A stretch of DNA of 64,000 nucleotides, from assembly GCF_020889785.1 (NCBI RefSeq), contig NZ_JACMYK010000022.1, forward strand, positions 1 through 64,000. The letters are read 5' to 3'. Origin of the DNA: Bradyrhizobium acaciae (lineage in GTDB: Bacteria > Pseudomonadota > Alphaproteobacteria > Rhizobiales > Xanthobacteraceae). Under the pieces are notes generated by a model. That model was not told the origin of the DNA and searched no databases. It was given only the letters and a program-made list of their open reading frames with translations. A program made the position numbers and the translations under genes. This document shows positions 7,764 through 16,437 of the stretch, one piece after another; position 1 is the stretch's first letter, and each line of letters begins with the position of its first letter.

Positions 7764-9674
7764 ATGAACGTCCAGCAGCAGAGCCGGTATCATGAGGTGC
7801 ATGCCCGCTCGCTTCGGGACCCCGAGGGTTTTTGGGCCGAAGCGGCGCGCGAGATCGACTGGATCGAGCCGGCCAAGAAGATTTACGATCCGGCGACGGG
7901 CACCTATGGACGCTGGTTCACTGGCGCCGTGGTCAACACCTGCTACAACGCGCTCGATCGCCATGTCGCCCGCGGCCGCGCCGACCAGGTCGCGCTGATC
8001 CACGATTCCCCGCTCAGCAACACGATCACCAAATTCACCTATTCCGAGCTGCTGAAGGAAGTGCAGGCGCTTGCCGCGATCATGCAGGATTTCGGTGTCA
8101 CCAAGGGCGATCGCGTCATCCTTTATATGCCGATGGTGCCGGAGGCCGTGGTCGCGATGCTCGCCTGCGCGCGGATCGGCGCGGTGCACAGCGTGGTGTT
8201 CGGCGGCTTCGCGGCCAAGGAGCTCGCGACCCGCATCGACGACGCCAAGCCGAAGCTGATCTTCTCGGCGAGCTGTGGCATCGAGCCCGGGCGCATCGTG
8301 CAGTACAAGCCGCTGCTCGATGAAGCGATCCGCCTCGCCGGCACCAAGCCCGAGACCTGCATCATCCTGCAGCGGCCGCAGCATGGTTGCGAGCTCATCG
8401 CCGGCCGCGATCATGACTGGGCGACGCTGCGCCGTGCCGCGCTCGACGCCGGCAAGGCCGCGCCCTGCGTGCCGGTCGCCGCCACCGATCCGCTCTACAT
8501 CCTCTATACGTCGGGCACGACCGGAATTCCGAAGGGCGTCGTGCGCGACAATGGCGGGCATCTCGTCGCGCTGAAATGGTCGATGGAGAATCTCTACGGC
8601 GTGAAGCCCGGCGAGATCTGGTGGTGCGGCTCCGACATCGGCTGGGTGGTCGGCCACTCCTACATCGTCTATGGTCCGCTGATCCACGGCGCGACCACGA
8701 TCATGTATGAGGGCAAACCGGTCGGCACGCCGGATGCCGGCGCGTTCTGGCGCGTGATCTCGGAGCACAAGGCGGTGGCCTTCTTCACCGCACCGACCGC
8801 GTTTCGTGCGATCAAGAAGGAAGACCCGGAAGGCAAGCTGCTCAGGAGCTACGACCTCTCGCGCTTCCGCACCCTGTTTCTCGCCGGCGAACGCGCCGAT
8901 CCGCCGACCGTGGAATGGGCCGAGCAGCAGCTCAAGGTGCCGGTGATCGATCACTGGTGGCAGACCGAGACCGGCTGGTGCATCGCCGGCAATCCGGTGG
9001 GCTTGGGCATGCTGCCCGTCAAGCATGGTTCGCCGACGGTGCCGATGCCGGGCTATCAGGTCGACATCGTCGACGAGGCGGCGAAGCCTGTCCCCGCAGG
9101 CACGATGGGCTCGATCGTGATCAAGCTGCCGATGCCGCCGGGCTGCCTGCCGACGCTGTGGCAGCAGGACGATCGCTTCCGGGATGCGTACCTTTCGGAA
9201 TTCCCCGGCTACTACAAGACCTCGGATGCCGGCTACAAGGACGAGGACGGCTACGTCTGGGTGATGGGCCGCACCGACGACATCATCAATGTCGCCGGCC
9301 ACCGGCTCTCCACCGGAGGCATGGAAGAGATCCTCGCCTCGCATCCCGATGTCGCCGAATGCGCCGTGCTGGGGGTCAAGGATGCGATCAAGGGCGAGGT
9401 GCCCTGCGGCTTCCTGGTGCTGAAGGCCGGCGTCACCAAGGCGCCGGATCAGGTCGAGAAGGAGGTCGTGGCGCTGGTGCGCGAGAAGCTAGGGCCGGTT
9501 GCGGCGTTCAAGCTCGCGATCACGGTGGCGCGGCTGCCGAAGACCCGCTCGGGCAAGATCCTGCGCGGTACCATCAAGAAGATCGCCGACGGCGAGCCCT
9601 GGACCATGCCGGCGACGATCGAGGACCCGAAAGTGCTCGACGAAATCGGCGAGGCGCTGCAGGGGAAAGCGTAG
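7764..9674 (+). CDS. prpE: Propionyl-CoA synthetase
   Basis: AMP-forming acyl-CoA synthetase, 636 residues. It activates propionate (and acetate) to the CoA thioester with ATP via an acyl-adenylate. The P-loop YTSGTTGIPKG, the adenylate motif DHWWQTETGW, the A8 region YVWVMGRTDDIINVAGHRLS and the C-terminal catalytic/acetylatable lysine region TRSGKILRG are all present. Length and the N-terminal ACAS extension (FWAEAAREIDW) fit PrpE better than longer Acs. ATG 7764 has AGGGAGA upstream. No methylcitrate-cycle gene is adjacent, so it appears to stand alone. Confidence 0.9.
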   Translation: MNVQQQSRYHEVHARSLRDPEGFWAEAAREIDWIEPAKKIYDPATGTYGRWFTGAVVNTCYNALDRHVARGRADQVALIHDSPLSNTITKFTYSELLKEVQALAAIMQDFGVTKGDRVILYMPMVPEAVVAMLACARIGAVHSVVFGGFAAKELATRIDDAKPKLIFSASCGIEPGRIVQYKPLLDEAIRLAGTKPETCIILQRPQHGCELIAGRDHDWATLRRAALDAGKAAPCVPVAATDPLYILYTSGTTGIPKGVVRDNGGHLVALKWSMENLYGVKPGEIWWCGSDIGWVVGHSYIVYGPLIHGATTIMYEGKPVGTPDAGAFWRVISEHKAVAFFTAPTAFRAIKKEDPEGKLLRSYDLSRFRTLFLAGERADPPTVEWAEQQLKVPVIDHWWQTETGWCIAGNPVGLGMLPVKHGSPTVPMPGYQVDIVDEAAKPVPAGTMGSIVIKLPMPPGCLPTLWQQDDRFRDAYLSEFPGYYKTSDAGYKDEDGYVWVMGRTDDIINVAGHRLSTGGMEEILASHPDVAECAVLGVKDAIKGEVPCGFLVLKAGVTKAPDQVEKEVVALVREKLGPVAAFKLAITVARLPKTRSGKILRGTIKKIADGEPWTMPATIEDPKVLDEIGEALQGKA

Positions 9675-9712
9675 CTTGTTGTTGTCTGCTGTTGAGACAG
9701 CGCGTGGTGTGG

Positions 9713-9838
9713 CACCCCTCTCCCCGCCCTCCCCCGCAAGGGGGGAGGGAGCCTGATAGGCGTGCTCACCTGACGTGAGGGAGCCACTAGCGGAAGGGCT
9801 CCCTCCCCCCTTGCGGGGGAGGGTCGGGGAGAGGGGTG
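9713..9838. repeat. Long C/G-rich intergenic palindrome
   Basis: The left arm, CACCCCTCTCCCCG onward (9713-9751), and the right arm, ending GGGGAGAGGGGTG (9798-9838), are near-perfect inverted copies about 40 bases long. They follow the prpE stop and could form a very strong RNA hairpin. A related short motif (AACCTCCCCTT) recurs at 27461-27485. Confidence 0.8.
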
Positions 9839-9987
9839 GCCCCGGGCGCGATGATCGATCGGGGCGCGAACCGCGCAATCGCGGACAGCACGTCTTCGAA
9901 ACGCATTTCGAAGCAAAACGGCCTTGATTTTGATGGATTACCGGGGCATCCCGGCCTTCCAACAGGCTATGAGATACGGACCCACGG

Positions 9988-10254
9988 ATGCGATCCATTT
10001 CCGCACGCGCGCCCCTTGCATTGCTGCTTGCACTGCCGCTCCTGGCCGGCTGCCTCGAACGCGGGCGGTCACCGATCGCCGAGAGCATGGGCGATGACAA
10101 TCAGTATTGTCAGGCCAGGGCTGCGGTCGGCTCGCCGGAATATGTCGCCTGCCGCAAGGATCGCGACGTGCAGCGCCAGAATGCCGAAGTCCGCTCCGAC
10201 CGCCGGCAGCGCGATCTCGGCGAATACATGATGAACCATCCGGACGTGCACTAG
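9988..10254 (+). CDS. Small predicted lipoprotein
   Basis: 88-residue protein with a lipoprotein signal peptide. A basic MRSISAR is followed by a hydrophobic run and the lipobox LLAGC, so Cys is the probable lipidated residue 1 of the mature protein. The remaining about 65 residues are polar with two further Cys (QYCQAR, YVACRKD) and end NHPDVH. I do not recognise a family with known function. The TAG stop lies inside the first arm of the repeat at 10253-10325. Confidence 0.7.
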   Translation: MRSISARAPLALLLALPLLAGCLERGRSPIAESMGDDNQYCQARAAVGSPEYVACRKDRDVQRQNAEVRSDRRQRDLGEYMMNHPDVH

Positions 10255-10325
10255 TGTGCTGAATGCGAAGTTCGTGCGATTTCGCGGCAGCCGCTTTCAC
10301 CAACTTCGCATTCATAAAGCACACT
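10253..10325. repeat. Intergenic hairpin repeat, first of a tandem pair
   Basis: Arms AGTGTGCT and GAATGCGAAGTT at 10253-10272 pair with AACTTCGCATTC at 10302-10313 and AGCACACT at 10318-10325. The element is related to the next repeat through its AGTGT ends and GAAGTT core. Confidence 0.75.
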
Positions 10326-10340
10326 GGAATCATAAGTTTG

Positions 10341-10415
10341 CTAGTGTCCTTATCGAATCCGAAGTTCGTTCCGAAAGTGCGGCAAATGATGCGAACTTCG
10401 GATTCGGGACACTAG
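10341..10415. repeat. Intergenic hairpin repeat, second of a tandem pair
   Basis: CTAGTGTCC (10341-10349) pairs with GGACACTAG (10407-10415), and CGAATCCGAAGTTCG (10354-10368) pairs perfectly with CGAACTTCGGATTCG (10392-10406). It lies 15 bases after the sister element, upstream of the acyltransferase gene. Confidence 0.8.
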
Positions 10416-10519
10416 GCGCCGTGGTTGTTGCCCGGCCGATAGGGTATGCGTGACCGCCGCCGAGCCCAATTCCTGCAAGGTATCGGCTCGCCGCATACGA
10501 AAATGAGTCCCTGTTTTGG

Positions 10520-11635
10520 ATGAGACCTGATCCTGTGCTTTTGGAAGGCGAGCTCGCGTTGAAGCGTGACAGGATCGGAGAGCTCGACGGGCTGCGCGCG
10601 ATCGCGCTGTTGATCGTCGTCATCTGGCACTATTTCGGCACGCCGGACGGGCCGGAAGGCTGGCCGTGGAAGCTGCTGCATGTCGGCCGCTTCGGCGTCG
10701 ATCTCTTCTTCATTCTGTCCGGCTATCTCATCACGGATATTCTGCTGCGACACCGCGCGGCCGAGCGGTATTACTCGGCCTTCTACGGCAGGCGTGCGTT
10801 TCGCATCTGGCCGCTTTACTATTTGATGTGCGGTGTCGCTCTGATCGGCTGGTATTTTTCGCTAAGCCCGCACTTATTCGATACCAGGGGCGTTCCCGGC
10901 TGGCTGTATCTCTTCGGCTTGCAGAATTTCGGAATGGCCAAGGCCCAGACCGATGGCGCTTACTGGCTGGCCGTCACCTGGTCGCTCGCGATCGAAGAGC
11001 AATTCTATCTGCTGTTTCCGCTGCTGGTCCGGAACATTCCGCCCGAGCGGCTGTTCGCGATCCTGCTCGTGCCAATCCTGATCTGCCCGATCGGGCGCCT
11101 GATCGATAGCCCGCTGCCGGACCTTTACGGCTGGTATGTGCTCCCGCAATTCAGGTTCGATTCGCTGGCGATCGGGGCGCTGATCGCCTGGTGGCGTCTC
11201 TATCGCAAGCCGGATGCCGAGGTCTCCAAACGCGTCGCAGACATCCTGAAATGGTCTAGTCTTTCGCTTCCCCTGCTGTGGCTGTTCGGGTGGAAGCGCT
11301 GGTCGGTGGCGTTGTCGCACACCCAGGTCGAGATCTTCTTCGGCTCGCTGCTGTTCGTCGTTCTGGACAATCGCGGCTCGCCAAAACTCGCGCTGCTGCG
11401 CAGCTCGGTCGCGAACTTCTTCGCCAAAACGTCCTACGCGGCGTATCTCACCCACCATGTCATCGCGTACCTGCTGTTCGCCGTGCTCCATCAACCGAGA
11501 ACGGTCGAGAGCCTCGCCGGCATCTCGCTGACCTTCGGCGCGCTCGCGTTGACGTTCGGCCTGTGCGCCCTGAGCTATCGATATTTCGAACGTCCGCTGC
11601 TCGACTTCGCCCACCGGCGCTTCACGTTCGGGTAA
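10520..11635 (+). CDS. Acyltransferase 3 family membrane protein
   Basis: 371-residue polytopic membrane acyltransferase of the OafA/NodX-type family, which O-acylates (commonly O-acetylates) sugars of surface polysaccharides. The N-terminal ELDGLRAIALLIVVIWH supplies the conserved histidine. The second conserved stretch, GVDLFFILSGYLITDIL, and the FYGRRAFRIWPLYY loop follow. About ten hydrophobic segments cover the rest, and a short basic tail ends it. No polysaccharide gene is adjacent, so its target is unknown. Confidence 0.85.
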   Translation: MRPDPVLLEGELALKRDRIGELDGLRAIALLIVVIWHYFGTPDGPEGWPWKLLHVGRFGVDLFFILSGYLITDILLRHRAAERYYSAFYGRRAFRIWPLYYLMCGVALIGWYFSLSPHLFDTRGVPGWLYLFGLQNFGMAKAQTDGAYWLAVTWSLAIEEQFYLLFPLLVRNIPPERLFAILLVPILICPIGRLIDSPLPDLYGWYVLPQFRFDSLAIGALIAWWRLYRKPDAEVSKRVADILKWSSLSLPLLWLFGWKRWSVALSHTQVEIFFGSLLFVVLDNRGSPKLALLRSSVANFFAKTSYAAYLTHHVIAYLLFAVLHQPRTVESLAGISLTFGALALTFGLCALSYRYFERPLLDFAHRRFTFG

Positions 11636-11685
11636 GCGAAGCCGGCGCAACACTCGCGGAATCAAGACTACCCGTGCTCCCAAAC

Positions 11686-11712
11686 AAAAACGCGGCGGGT
11701 TGTCCCGCCGCG
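11686..11712 (-). terminator. Rho-independent terminator of trcR
   Basis: Perfect 9-bp stem CGCGGCGGG/CCCGCCGCG (11691-11712) with a 4-base loop. On the minus strand it is followed by TTTTT (11686-11690). It lies 37 bases past the trcR stop. Confidence 0.85.
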
Positions 11713-11748
11713 TTCTGTATTCCGGTCTTCGGGTTGCTTAGGCCACGC

Positions 11749-12444
11749 TTACTCTTCCTCGTCGTCGTGCTTCTTGCCGCCGATCGTCTTCAGCTTGGCG
11801 AACACGGCATCGACGTTGAGATCGTCGTGCTTCTCGATCGGCTGATCGTCCTCGTCCTTGCGCGTGGTCTCGGAGGCCGGCAGCAGCGTGGCGCCGCCGT
11901 AGACCGTCGTGGTCGGCTTCTCCTTGGCGGCGCGCTGTACCTCGAAATCGAGCTCGATCTGCGAGCACAGGCCGAGCGTCACCGGATCCATCGGGGTCAG
12001 GGTCGAGGCGTTCCAGTGGGTGCGGTCGCGCACGCTCGCGATCGTGGTCTTGGTGGTGCCGACCAGCCGCATGATCTGGGCGTCCTTCAGCTCCGGATGG
12101 TTGCGTACCAGCCAGAGGATCGCGCTCGGCCGCTCATGGCGGCGCGACACCGGGGTGTAGCGCGGGCCCTTCTTCTTGGCGGCGGTGGGCAGCACCACCT
12201 TGCTCTCCTGGAGCCTGAGGCGGTAGTTCTGGTCGCGCTCGCCGCGCTCGATCTCCTCGCGGGTCAGCTGGCCGTTCGAAATCGGGTCCATGCCCTTGAT
12301 GCCCTGGGCGGCGTCGCCGTCGGCGATGGCGCGGACCTCGAGGGGGTGCATCTTGGTAAAATCGGCCACCTGATCGAAGGTCAGGGCGGTATTATCGACC
12401 AACCACACGGCAGTCGCCTTCGGCATCAGCGGTGCGTTGCTCAT
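11749..12444 (-). CDS. trcR: DUF1013 cell-cycle transcriptional regulator TrcR
   Basis: 231-residue protein of the DUF1013 family, restricted to alphaproteobacteria and named TrcR after the Caulobacter protein. Visible family features are the N-terminal PKATAVWLVDNTALTFDQVA, a helix-turn-helix-like stretch (FTKMHPLEVRAIADGD), and the second HTH-like region (IMRLVGTTKTTIASVRDRTHWN). An acidic C-terminal tail, KKHDDEEE, ends it. ATG 12444 has AAGGAGAT seven bases upstream; an upstream in-frame ATG at 12498 lacks this. It is divergent from ispH and has its own terminator, so it is monocistronic. Binding to RNA polymerase or DNA is family knowledge. Confidence 0.88.
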   Translation of the reverse strand: MSNAPLMPKATAVWLVDNTALTFDQVADFTKMHPLEVRAIADGDAAQGIKGMDPISNGQLTREEIERGERDQNYRLRLQESKVVLPTAAKKKGPRYTPVSRRHERPSAILWLVRNHPELKDAQIMRLVGTTKTTIASVRDRTHWNASTLTPMDPVTLGLCSQIELDFEVQRAAKEKPTTTVYGGATLLPASETTRKDEDDQPIEKHDDLNVDAVFAKLKTIGGKKHDDEEE

Positions 12445-12525
12445 GGCAAATCTCCTTTGTGCTTCGCCCACCTCTGTCGAGGCGAAGCTGGTAGTCATCG
12501 GCGATGACGGGAATTATGGCGCCTA

Positions 12526-12553
12526 TATAAGCCCTCAGGGGGGAATGGCGCAA
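12526..12553 (-). promoter_or_regulatory. Candidate promoter of trcR
   Basis: On the minus strand TTGCGC (12548-12553) and TTATAT (12526-12531) are 16 bp apart, placing a start about 75 bases before the trcR ATG. Sequence match only. Confidence 0.35.
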
Positions 12554-12673
12554 TGGGCCAGCAAAATCGCCTTGACAGCGCCCGAAAGCAGTCCCAAGTC
12601 CTTACCTTAACTGGCCGTTCCCCGCCCGCCGGCGAGGGGTGATTCGGTCCCGAGATTGCCCCGAGACAGCCTG

Positions 12674-13648
12674 ATGTCAGCGAAAAAACCCGATCTTAGA
12701 ATCGTGCTTTGTTCCCCCCGCGGCTTTTGCGCCGGGGTGGTCCGCGCCATCGACACGGTCGAACGCGCGCTCACCATTTATGGTGCCCCGGTCTATGTCC
12801 GGCACGAAATCGTCCATAACAAGTACGTGGTGGACAGCCTGAAGACCAAAGGCGCCATTTTCGTCGAGGAATTGGCCGAAATCCCCGACGATACCAACGC
12901 GCCGGTGGTGTTTTCGGCCCACGGTGTTCCGAAATCGGTTCCCGCCGAGGCGAAATCCCGCAATTTCTTCTCGCTGGACGCGACCTGCCCGCTGGTGACC
13001 AAGGTCCACCGCGAGGCGGCGATCCATTTCAAGCGCGGCCGCGAGATCCTCCTGATCGGGCACTCCCATCACCCCGAGGTGGTCGGCACCCTGGGCCAGC
13101 TGCCGGAAGGCGCCGTGACCCTGATCGAGACGGCCGAGGATGCCAAAACCTTCGTCCCGAAGGATCCCGACAATCTCGCCTTTGTGACCCAAACCACGCT
13201 GTCAATCGACGACACCGCGGAGATCGTGGCGCTGCTCAAGCAGCGCTTCCCGAACGTCAACGGCCCGCACAAGGAAGACATCTGCTACGCCACCACCAAC
13301 CGCCAGCTTGCGGTGAAGAAGGTGGCGCCGGTGGTCGATGCCCTGATCGTGGTCGGCGCGCCGAACTCGTCGAACTCGCAGCGCCTGCGCGAGGTCGCCG
13401 AGCGTGAGGGGTGCCCCATCGCGATTCTTGCCCAACGGGCCAGCGACATCGACTGGGATCGCTTCGAAGGCATCACGAGCCTCGGCATCACGGCGGGCGC
13501 TTCTGCCCCGGAAGTGATCGTCGAGGAGATCATGGGCGCCTTCGCCGAGCGTTACGAACTGCACGTGGAGACGGTCTCGGCCGCGGAAGAGAACGAGTTC
13601 TTCCCGCTGCCGCGTTCGCTGCGGCCTGACGCTGCCGCGGCGGAATAG
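12674..13648 (+). CDS. ispH: 4-hydroxy-3-methylbut-2-enyl diphosphate reductase
   Basis: IspH/LytB, last enzyme of the non-mevalonate (MEP) isoprenoid pathway. It reduces HMBPP to IPP and DMAPP with an oxygen-sensitive Fe-S cluster. The three cluster cysteines are visible in [23 protein letters not shown] and [11 protein letters not shown]. The conserved HxxHPE-type motif appears as [11 protein letters not shown], and NSSNSQRL and TAGASAPE complete the family set. ATG 12674 gives 324 residues; a TTG at 12656 is a weaker alternative. It starts an operon: thrB begins five bases after the stop. Confidence 0.95.
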   Translation: MSAKKPDLRIVLCSPRGFCAGVVRAIDTVERALTIYGAPVYVRHEIVHNKYVVDSLKTKGAIFVEELAEIPDDTNAPVVFSAHGVPKSVPAEAKSRNFFSLDATCPLVTKVHREAAIHFKRGREILLIGHSHHPEVVGTLGQLPEGAVTLIETAEDAKTFVPKDPDNLAFVTQTTLSIDDTAEIVALLKQRFPNVNGPHKEDICYATTNRQLAVKKVAPVVDALIVVGAPNSSNSQRLREVAEREGCPIAILAQRASDIDWDRFEGITSLGITAGASAPEVIVEEIMGAFAERYELHVETVSAAEENEFFPLPRSLRPDAAAAE

Positions 13649-13653
13649 ACCAT

Positions 13654-14634
13654 ATGGCGGTTTACACCGACGTTGCCGCCGAAGACCTCGCGGAATTCCT
13701 CAAAAGCTACGACATCGGCGAATTGCTCTCCTACAAGGGCATCGCCGAGGGCGTCGAGAATTCGAACTTCCTGCTGCACACCAGCCAGGGCGCCTACATT
13801 CTCACGCTCTACGAAAAGCGCGTGGCGGAAGACGATCTGCCGTACTTCCTGTCGCTGATGGCGCATCTCGCCGAGCGTGGCGTGTCGTGCCCGCAGCCGG
13901 CGCGGAACCGCAAGGGCGAGGTCACCAGCCGGCTCGCCGGCCGACCCGCGGCGATCATCAACTTCCTCGAGGGCGTCTGGCCGCGGCGGCCGAACGTGGC
14001 GCACTGCTCGGGTGTCGGCGAGGCGCTGGCAAAAATGCATCTCGCGGGTGCCGACTTTCCGCTGGTCCGCAAGAACCCGCTGTCGGTCTCCGGCTGGCGG
14101 CCGCTGTTTGCTCTCGCCGCCGCGCGAGCCGACAGCGTGCAGGCCGGATTGCACGACTTCATCGCGCGCGAGCTCGATCATCTCGAGGCCTCGTGGCCAT
14201 CGGATCTGCCGGTCGGCGTGATCCATGCCGACCTGTTTCCCGACAACGTCTTCTTTCTCGGCGACAGACTGTCGGGCCTGATCGACTTCCCGTTCGCCTG
14301 CAACGACATCCTGGCCTATGACGTCGCGATCTGCCTCAACGCCTGGTGCTTCGAGCCGGATCATTCCTTCAACGTCACCAAGGCGCGCGCGCTGCTCAAG
14401 GCCTATGGGCGCGAGCGGCCGTTGTCGGCGGCGGAAGAGGCCGCGCTGCCGCTGCTTGCGCGCGGCGCATCGATGCGCTTCCTGCTGACGCGCCTGGTTG
14501 ATTTCCTCAACGTGCCGGAAGGCGCGCTGGTGCAGCCGAAGGACCCGCTGGAATACGTCCGCAAGCTGCGCTTCCAGCAGAATGTCGCTAGCCTCAGCGA
14601 CTACGGCATCACGCCGGCAGGATGCGCGGCGTGA
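13654..14634 (+). CDS. thrB: Homoserine kinase
   Basis: 326-residue homoserine kinase of the aminoglycoside-phosphotransferase fold (ThrB II type used by alphaproteobacteria), phosphorylating homoserine in threonine synthesis. It opens with the typical [16 protein letters not shown] and carries the catalytic loop [13 protein letters not shown] (HxDxxxxN) followed by [10 protein letters not shown], which provides the metal-binding Asp. The start is five bases after ispH, and its end overlaps rnhA. The order ispH-thrB-rnhA is a conserved rhizobial arrangement. Confidence 0.93.
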   Translation: MAVYTDVAAEDLAEFLKSYDIGELLSYKGIAEGVENSNFLLHTSQGAYILTLYEKRVAEDDLPYFLSLMAHLAERGVSCPQPARNRKGEVTSRLAGRPAAIINFLEGVWPRRPNVAHCSGVGEALAKMHLAGADFPLVRKNPLSVSGWRPLFALAAARADSVQAGLHDFIARELDHLEASWPSDLPVGVIHADLFPDNVFFLGDRLSGLIDFPFACNDILAYDVAICLNAWCFEPDHSFNVTKARALLKAYGRERPLSAAEEAALPLLARGASMRFLLTRLVDFLNVPEGALVQPKDPLEYVRKLRFQQNVASLSDYGITPAGCAA

Positions 14635-15083
14635 GCGACAAGCCGCATGTGATCGTCTTCACCGATGGTGCCTGCTCCGGAAATCCGGGACCGGGCGGCT
14701 GGGGCGCGATCCTCCGATTCGGTGACGTCGAGAAGGAATTGAAGGGCGGCGAGGCGCACACCACGAACAACCGCATGGAGCTGATGGCGGCGATCTCGGC
14801 GCTCGAAGCCCTGAAGAAGCCCTGCGTGGTCGACCTCACCACCGACAGCCAGTACGTCCGCCAGGGCATCACCGGCTGGATCCATGGCTGGAAGCGCAAC
14901 GGCTGGCGCACCGCCGACAAGAAGCCGGTCAAGAATGTCGAGCTGTGGCAGCGCCTCGACGCCGCGCTGAAGCCGCATGAGGTGCGCTGGCACTGGATCA
15001 AGGGCCATGCCGGCCACGCCGAGAACGAACGCGCAGATGAGCTGGCGCGCGAAGGTGTGGCGATGGCGAGGTTGAAGAGCTAG
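14622..15083 (+). CDS. rnhA: Ribonuclease HI
   Basis: 153-residue RNase HI, which cleaves the RNA strand of RNA-DNA hybrids. The four acidic catalytic residues lie in [16 protein letters not shown] (Asp), [10 protein letters not shown] (Glu), [10 protein letters not shown] (Asp) and [11 protein letters not shown] (Asp). [11 protein letters not shown] carries the conserved active-site His. It overlaps the end of thrB. ATG 14622 gives a 13-base overlap, while GTG 14631 would form a tighter GTGA overlap and is an equally possible start. Confidence 0.93.
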   Translation: MRGVSDKPHVIVFTDGACSGNPGPGGWGAILRFGDVEKELKGGEAHTTNNRMELMAAISALEALKKPCVVDLTTDSQYVRQGITGWIHGWKRNGWRTADKKPVKNVELWQRLDAALKPHEVRWHWIKGHAGHAENERADELAREGVAMARLKS

Positions 15084-15119
15084 GCGCGCAAGCGCCGCCT
15101 GTTGCCATTTCCAAAACTG

Positions 15120-15238
15120 TCATCGCCCGCGAAGGCGGGCGATCCAGTATTCCAGAGACAGTGGTGATTGAAACGAGAGGCCGCGGCGTACTGGATCGCC
15201 CGGTCCATGTGCGCAATTGCGCACAGGCTGGGCGATGA
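15120..15238. repeat. Intergenic palindromic repeat, family 3
   Basis: Outer arms TCATCGCCCG (15120-15129) and GGGCGATGA (15230-15238), with inner arms GGGCGATCCAGTA and TACTGGATCGCCC. It lies between the convergent rnhA and peroxiredoxin genes. Confidence 0.75.
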
Positions 15239-15259
15239 CTGTGTGCGTGGGCCGTCAGC

Positions 15260-15745
15260 TCAGAGCTGACCGAGCAGCGTGTCGCCGCCGGAGACTTCGA
15301 CCTTGCCCGGAGCCGGCTCCTTGTTGAGCTTCTTCACCACGCCGTCCTCGACCAGCATCGAGTAGCGGTGGGAGCGGATGCCGAGGCCGTTGCCGGAGGC
15401 GTCGAGCTCCATGCCGATCGCTTTGGTGAAGTCGGCATTGCCGTCGGCGAGGAAGACGGCCTCGTCGCGCTGGTCGGTGTCGCGCTTCCAGGCGTTCATC
15501 ACGAAGGCGTCATTGACCGACACGATCGCGATGGTGTCGACGCCCTTGTTCTTCAGGGCATAGGCGTTGAGGAAGATGCTCGGCAGATGCATCTTGTGGC
15601 AGGTGCCGGTGTAGGCGCCGGGCACCGCGAACAGGGCGACCTTCTTGCCCTTGAAGATGTCGTCGGTGGTCTTGACCTGCGGACCCTCGGCGGTCATCAC
15701 GCGAAACTTGGTTTCCGGCAGCTTGTCGCCAACATTGATCGTCAT
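15260..15745 (-). CDS. Peroxiredoxin (Prx5/PMP20 type)
   Basis: 161-residue thiol peroxidase that reduces hydrogen and organic peroxides. The peroxidatic cysteine is C49 in VPGAYTGTCHKMHLPSI, the Prx5-type signature PGA(F/Y)T(G/P)xC. The domain ends EPAPGKVEVSGGDTLL, again typical of this group. No second (resolving) Cys is evident, so it is probably a 1-Cys enzyme recycled by glutathione/glutaredoxin; that is inference from the family. GGGAGAA lies six bases before the chosen ATG. Probably cytoplasmic. Confidence 0.92.
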   Translation of the reverse strand: MTINVGDKLPETKFRVMTAEGPQVKTTDDIFKGKKVALFAVPGAYTGTCHKMHLPSIFLNAYALKNKGVDTIAIVSVNDAFVMNAWKRDTDQRDEAVFLADGNADFTKAIGMELDASGNGLGIRSHRYSMLVEDGVVKKLNKEPAPGKVEVSGGDTLLGQL

Positions 15746-15853
15746 CGTCGTTCTCCCTCGGTGAAGCGGAACTGTCTTAGACCCGGCTACGGCAAGGCAC
15801 AATACGGGCTCGCCGAAGAACGGCAATGCCCGGCCATCGTCACCGTTCCGTCA

Positions 15854-16411
15854 TCAGCCGGAAAACCCGCCGGCGTCGAGAAAGGCCTGCTCCTCGGCCG
15901 TGCTCTGCCGGCCCAGCACGCGATTCCGGTGCGGGAAGCGGCCGAACCGGCGGATGATGTCGGCGTGGTCCTCGGCGTATCTGAGGTTGTCGGGATGGCA
16001 GTCATATTGCCGGAACAGCATGACGCAGCGCTGCTGGTCGGCGAGTTCCTCCGAATGCTCGAAAGGCAGATAGAGGAATTCGCGCAGCAGCGGATCGGTC
16101 CGCGCATCGACGCCACGGTCGATCGCGCGCCTTGCCACGTCACGCGCCAGCGCATCGCTTGAAAAGGTCCTGGCGTCGCCGCGAAATAGGTTTCGCGGAA
16201 ACTGGTCGAGCACGATGGTGAGCGCCAGCGCGCCCTCGTCGCTCGCCTCCCATGACGACAATTCGCCGGCGGCTGCTTTCTGCCAGGTGGCGAGGAAGCG
16301 GCTGCGGATCTCGGCATCGAAGGCGTCGTCGCGCGCGTACCAGCGGTCGCGGCCGGCCTTCAGCCAGAACGCGAGGATGTCGGCGGGCGTCGCGATGCGA
16401 GCGCCGGTCAT
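15854..16411 (-). CDS. DUF924 family protein
   Basis: 185-residue DUF924 protein. Recognisable family blocks are the N-terminal ILAFWLKAGRDRWY, LTIVLDQFPRNLFRGDARTF, and FLYLPFEHSEELADQQR. The fold is predicted to be all-helical and TPR-like; no activity is established for the family as far as I know. It starts 26 bases after the fadD stop on the same strand, so it is probably cotranscribed with fadD. Confidence 0.85.
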   Translation of the reverse strand: MTGARIATPADILAFWLKAGRDRWYARDDAFDAEIRSRFLATWQKAAAGELSSWEASDEGALALTIVLDQFPRNLFRGDARTFSSDALARDVARRAIDRGVDARTDPLLREFLYLPFEHSEELADQQRCVMLFRQYDCHPDNLRYAEDHADIIRRFGRFPHRNRVLGRQSTAEEQAFLDAGGFSG

Positions 16412-16437
16412 GTCCGTCCAACGCCCGCCGGTCGGTG

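Noticed and set aside
7650..9344. A 564-codon open frame antisense to prpE
   Set aside because: Same GC-bias artefact; no family pattern, and it overlaps a highly conserved enzyme.
9713..9838. Long palindrome after prpE considered as a terminator
   Set aside because: It has no T tract on either strand and an arm of 40 bases; it fits a repeat element better.
12571..12605. CTTGACA before ispH as a -35 box
   Set aside because: No acceptable -10 at 16-19 bp; the nearest TACCTT is too far downstream.
15082..15096. GGCGC/GCGCC hairpin after rnhA
   Set aside because: The stem is only 5 bp with no T tract, not enough for a terminator.
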